Source: Oscillospiraceae bacterium (lineage in GTDB: Bacteria; Bacillota; Clostridia; Oscillospirales; Oscillospiraceae). Taken from it: a stretch of 14,369 nucleotides of DNA. The translations under genes and the position numbers were made by a program. Below, in pieces: positions 12,891 through 14,369 of the stretch (within the stretch, counting starts at the first letter, position 1; the number at the start of each line of letters is the position of its first letter). The DNA lies in contig CADCLH010000035.1 of the NCBI GenBank assembly GCA_902802215.1, positions 911-15,279 of the forward strand, in the 5' to 3' direction. Below the pieces are notes generated by a model, which saw only the letters and a program-made list of their open reading frames with translations, did not search any database and had not been told where the DNA came from.

Positions 12891-13404
12891 TCACCAGCAT
12901 GCTCGCCAGCGCGATCTTGGCAGCGTCCGGCAGAAGATAGGGCAGCACGCACCAGCCGAGCGCCGTGCCCAGAGAGACGGGCCCGCTGTTTTTCGCGTAG
13001 ACGAGCAGGAACCAGGCCGTTCCGAAGGCGTAGCACAGCAGGATGCCGAGGGCCATGCTGAGCGGCAGCGCAGGCAGACGGCGCCCGAAGCGCCGCACGC
13101 CGAGCCCGACCGCGAGAGCCGTGAACACAAAGCCAACGAGATAGCCGCCCGTCGGGCCGAGCATCGCGCCGATCCCGCCCTTGAAGCCCGCGAGCACCGG
13201 CGCGCCGACCGCGGCCAGCAGCAGATAGCACAGCACCGTCCACAGCCCGAGGCGCAGGCCGAGCAGCCCGGTCAGAAAGCAGATCGCAAAGGTCTGCATC
13301 GTAAAGGGCACGGTCGTGGGGATCGAGAGCCAGGAGCAGACGGCGATCAGCGCCGTGCCCATGGCGGCCGCGGCCAGATCCCGCGGCGAGAAGCCTTGTC
13401 TCAT
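12574..13404 (-). CDS. bioY: BioY biotin transporter S-component (C-terminal part out of frame)
   Basis: The substrate-binding membrane subunit of an ECF-type biotin importer. The frame encodes 276 residues, but only the first 173 or so look like BioY, whose usual length is about 170-200. Hydrophobic helices include MGTALIAVCSWLSI, TMQTFAICFLTGLLG and LWTVLCYLLLAAVGAPVLAGF. The family signature GPTGGYLVGF is at residues 83-92, and the typical final helix LPDAAKIALASMLVRR ends near residue 173 (about 12886). Beyond that the frame reads through birA DNA in the wrong frame, giving Arg/Gly/Pro-rich sequence to a stop at 12574. The start is the ATG at 13404, with AAAGGAGGGGG 7 nt upstream. The promoter and a BirA-type operator lie directly upstream, so biotin should repress it. 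ECF energising subunits are not in the window. Confidence 0.85.
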   Translation of the reverse strand: MRQGFSPRDLAAAAMGTALIAVCSWLSIPTTVPFTMQTFAICFLTGLLGLRLGLWTVLCYLLLAAVGAPVLAGFKGGIGAMLGPTGGYLVGFVFTALAVGLGVRRFGRRLPALPLSMALGILLCYAFGTAWFLLVYAKNSGPVSLGTALGWCVLPYLLPDAAKIALASMLVRRPAAKAGGRLPLRRGARAEPLSEPHRGLEGHRPAPGGGLPDRIRPPARLPPSAGGRRSDRYRRAGASAAPGAARRGPAERRLHQHGAQGPGRAGGGRGQCSDRA

Positions 13405-13430
13405 GCTGCATCCCCCTCCTTTCCACCGCG

Positions 13431-13460
13431 ATTTTATCAGAAGCCGGACATGATTGTCAA
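13431..13460 (-). promoter_or_regulatory. Promoter of the bioY-birA operon
   Basis: On the minus strand TTGACA (13460-13455) and TAAAAT (13436-13431) are spaced by 18 nt. The -35 hexamer lies inside one arm of the BirA-type operator, so repressor binding would block RNA polymerase. The expected leader is only about 20 nt. Confidence 0.7.
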
Positions 13461-13489
13461 CCAAAAACGAGGAAACGGGTTGACAATCA
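13451..13489. promoter_or_regulatory. BirA-type operator (biotin repressor site)
   Basis: Perfect 12-bp arms TGATTGTCAACC (13451-13462) and GGTTGACAATCA (13478-13489) flank a 15-nt spacer. The known BirA sites have the form TTGTnAACC-N14-16-GGTTnACAA, which this matches in both arms and spacing. It sits upstream of a bioY-birA operon whose BirA has a helix-turn-helix, a consistent autoregulatory circuit. Confidence 0.88.
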
Positions 13490-13544
13490 GAATAAAAATG
13501 AAACGCCCGGAGACAGGCGACAAGGTGCATTCATCCCCGGTATT

Positions 13545-13644
13545 TGTCATCTCGAGCGGAGGCGAAGCCGGAGTCGAGAGATCTAAACATTGGAAAGCCT
13601 CATGATTCAGATCTCTCCACTCGCTTCGCTCGGTCGAGATGACA
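13545..13644. repeat. Inverted-repeat element of about 100 nt (REP/MITE-like)
   Basis: The termini TGTCATCTCGA (13545-13555) and TCGAGATGACA (13634-13644) are perfect complements. Further in, AGATCT at 13579-13584 and 13609-13614 also pair, with partly complementary sequence between. The centre is about 24 nt. This type of TCTCGA...GCGAAGC...AGATCT palindrome is a common intergenic repeat in many bacterial genomes. It has no coding capacity and lies between malQ and the biotin operon. Confidence 0.75.
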
Positions 13645-13673
13645 CGGACAGGAGGTTTTTCTTTGCGGTCCGT

Positions 13674-13689
13674 CGCCCGCTTCCGGGCG
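13674..13689 (-). terminator. Weak hairpin after malQ
   Basis: A 6-bp stem CGCCCG/CGGGCG (13674-13679 with 13684-13689) with a 4-nt loop lies 17 nt after the malQ stop. No U-run follows on the minus strand, so termination here is doubtful. Confidence 0.3.
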
Positions 13690-13706
13690 TTTCGTTTGGG
13701 CAGGGG

Positions 13707-14369
13707 TCACAGCCTGCGGAAGGTTTTGGTGTACAGGCGCAGCTTTTCGGCCAGTTCCGGGCTCGCGGCGCCGGGGAGCATGCGCCAGCGCCAGTTGCCC
13801 ATGGGGACGCCGGGGGTGTTCATGCGCGCCGACTCGGGCAGCTCCAGCAGGTCCTGCATCTGTACGACGAAGAGGTTCGAGGCCGAGGCCATGCCCGCGC
13901 GGATCATGCCCCAGCACCAGCCCTCGTCGTCGGTGATGTGCATGTAGCGGGAGGCGAACTCCCGGTCGCACTTGCGGATGTGGCGCAGCCAGCCGCGGAC
14001 GGTGTTGTTGTCGTGCGTGCCGAGGTAGCAGACGCTGTTCGGCGGGCAGCAGTGCGGCAGGTAGTCCGATGCGCACGCCGGGGGTCACATAACCGAGATC
14101 CTCGGCGATGAAGTCCAGATCGTGGAACCAGGCGGTGAGCACGCCCACAAGCTTCATGCCGGGGCCGGGCTTCCAGACGCCGTTTTTGGCGGTCGTCTCC
14201 CCGTAGGGGACGGACCAGTAGCTCTCCAGGCCGCGGAAGTGGTCGATGCGGATGCAGTCGTAGAGGCTGTGCGCGCCCTCGATGCGGCGGATCCACCAGC
14301 CGTAGCCGTCGCGCTCCATCGCGTCCCAGTCGTAAAGCGGGTTGCCCCAGAGCTGCCCGTCGTCCGTAA
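13707..14369 (-). pseudogene. malQ: 4-alpha-glucanotransferase (GH77), frameshifted with internal deletion; 5' end outside window
   Basis: GH77 enzymes transfer alpha-1,4-glucan segments and feed maltodextrin or glycogen metabolism. From the right edge down to about 14068 one frame reads GQLWGNPLYDWDAMERDGYGWW, then RIDHFRGLESYW (nucleophile Asp at 14242-14244), then IAEDLGYVTPGV (acid/base Glu at 14101-14103). From about 14070 down to the stop at 13707 the protein continues in another frame: SDYLPH, GTHDNNT (third catalytic Asp at 14010-14012), MHITDDEGWCWGMIRAGMASASN and the typical end MNTPGVPMGNWRW. Family members have about 24 residues (the FPGMKVLQFAF block) between TPEV and DYLPH; here only about two codons remain. 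So roughly 70 nt are missing and the frame is shifted. All three catalytic residues survive in DNA but not in one product. The gene continues beyond the window edge. Confidence 0.85.

Overview
The window looks like chromosomal DNA of a GC-rich, low-oxygen Firmicute, most likely a gut-type member of class Clostridia (Oscillospiraceae-like). This is inferred from AGGAGG-type ribosome binding sites, textbook sigma-A promoters, small lipoproteins with Pro/Thr-rich stalks, a LysM-type exported protein, a BirA with an N-terminal helix-turn-helix, and the absence of any respiratory genes. No taxonomic search was possible. No rRNA, tRNA, CRISPR array or insertion sequence was seen.

Layout, left to right. 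(1) 1-962 (-): N-terminal third of a GH2 beta-galactosidase, cut by the window edge. (2) 1150-5686 (-): a compact four-gene operon read from a perfect TTGACA-N17-TATAAT promoter. In transcription order it encodes a phytoene-desaturase-like FAD oxidoreductase, an NAD(P)H:FAD:[2Fe-2S] reductase, and the large and small subunits of aconitase X. (3) 5868-8256 (-): an N-acetylglucosamine-6-phosphate deacetylase (nagA), a Pro/Thr-rich lipoprotein and an exported LysM-like protein; the last two each have their own promoter. (4) 8330-8854: a stretch with no secure gene, filled with palindromes that include two identical 31-nt hairpin repeats and a potential three-way-junction RNA fold. (5) 8855-10432 (-): a PTS EIIC-like membrane protein with an unrecognised 200-residue soluble N-terminal domain. 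Diverging from it at 10652-11389 (+) is another stalked lipoprotein. (6) 11478-13489 (-): ridA, then birA and bioY. A BirA-type operator (12-bp arms, 15-nt spacer) overlaps the bioY promoter. The bioY/birA junction is out of frame, so birA has no proper start. (7) 13545-13644: a 100-nt inverted-repeat element. (8) 13707-14369 (-): malQ (4-alpha-glucanotransferase), disrupted by an internal deletion with frameshift and running off the right edge.

How the genes fit together. LacZ, NagA, MalQ and the EIIC-like protein fit a saccharolytic lifestyle. The biotin locus looks self-contained: BioY imports biotin, BirA attaches it to carboxylases and should repress its own operon. The most novel part is the aconitase X operon. 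Aconitase X enzymes are dehydratases (cis-3-hydroxy-L-proline in bacteria, phosphomevalonate in archaea). Here one is co-transcribed with an NAD(P)H-linked electron-transfer chain ending in a CrtI-like flavoprotein, which suggests an uncharacterised dehydration-plus-redox pathway whose substrate cannot be read from sequence alone.
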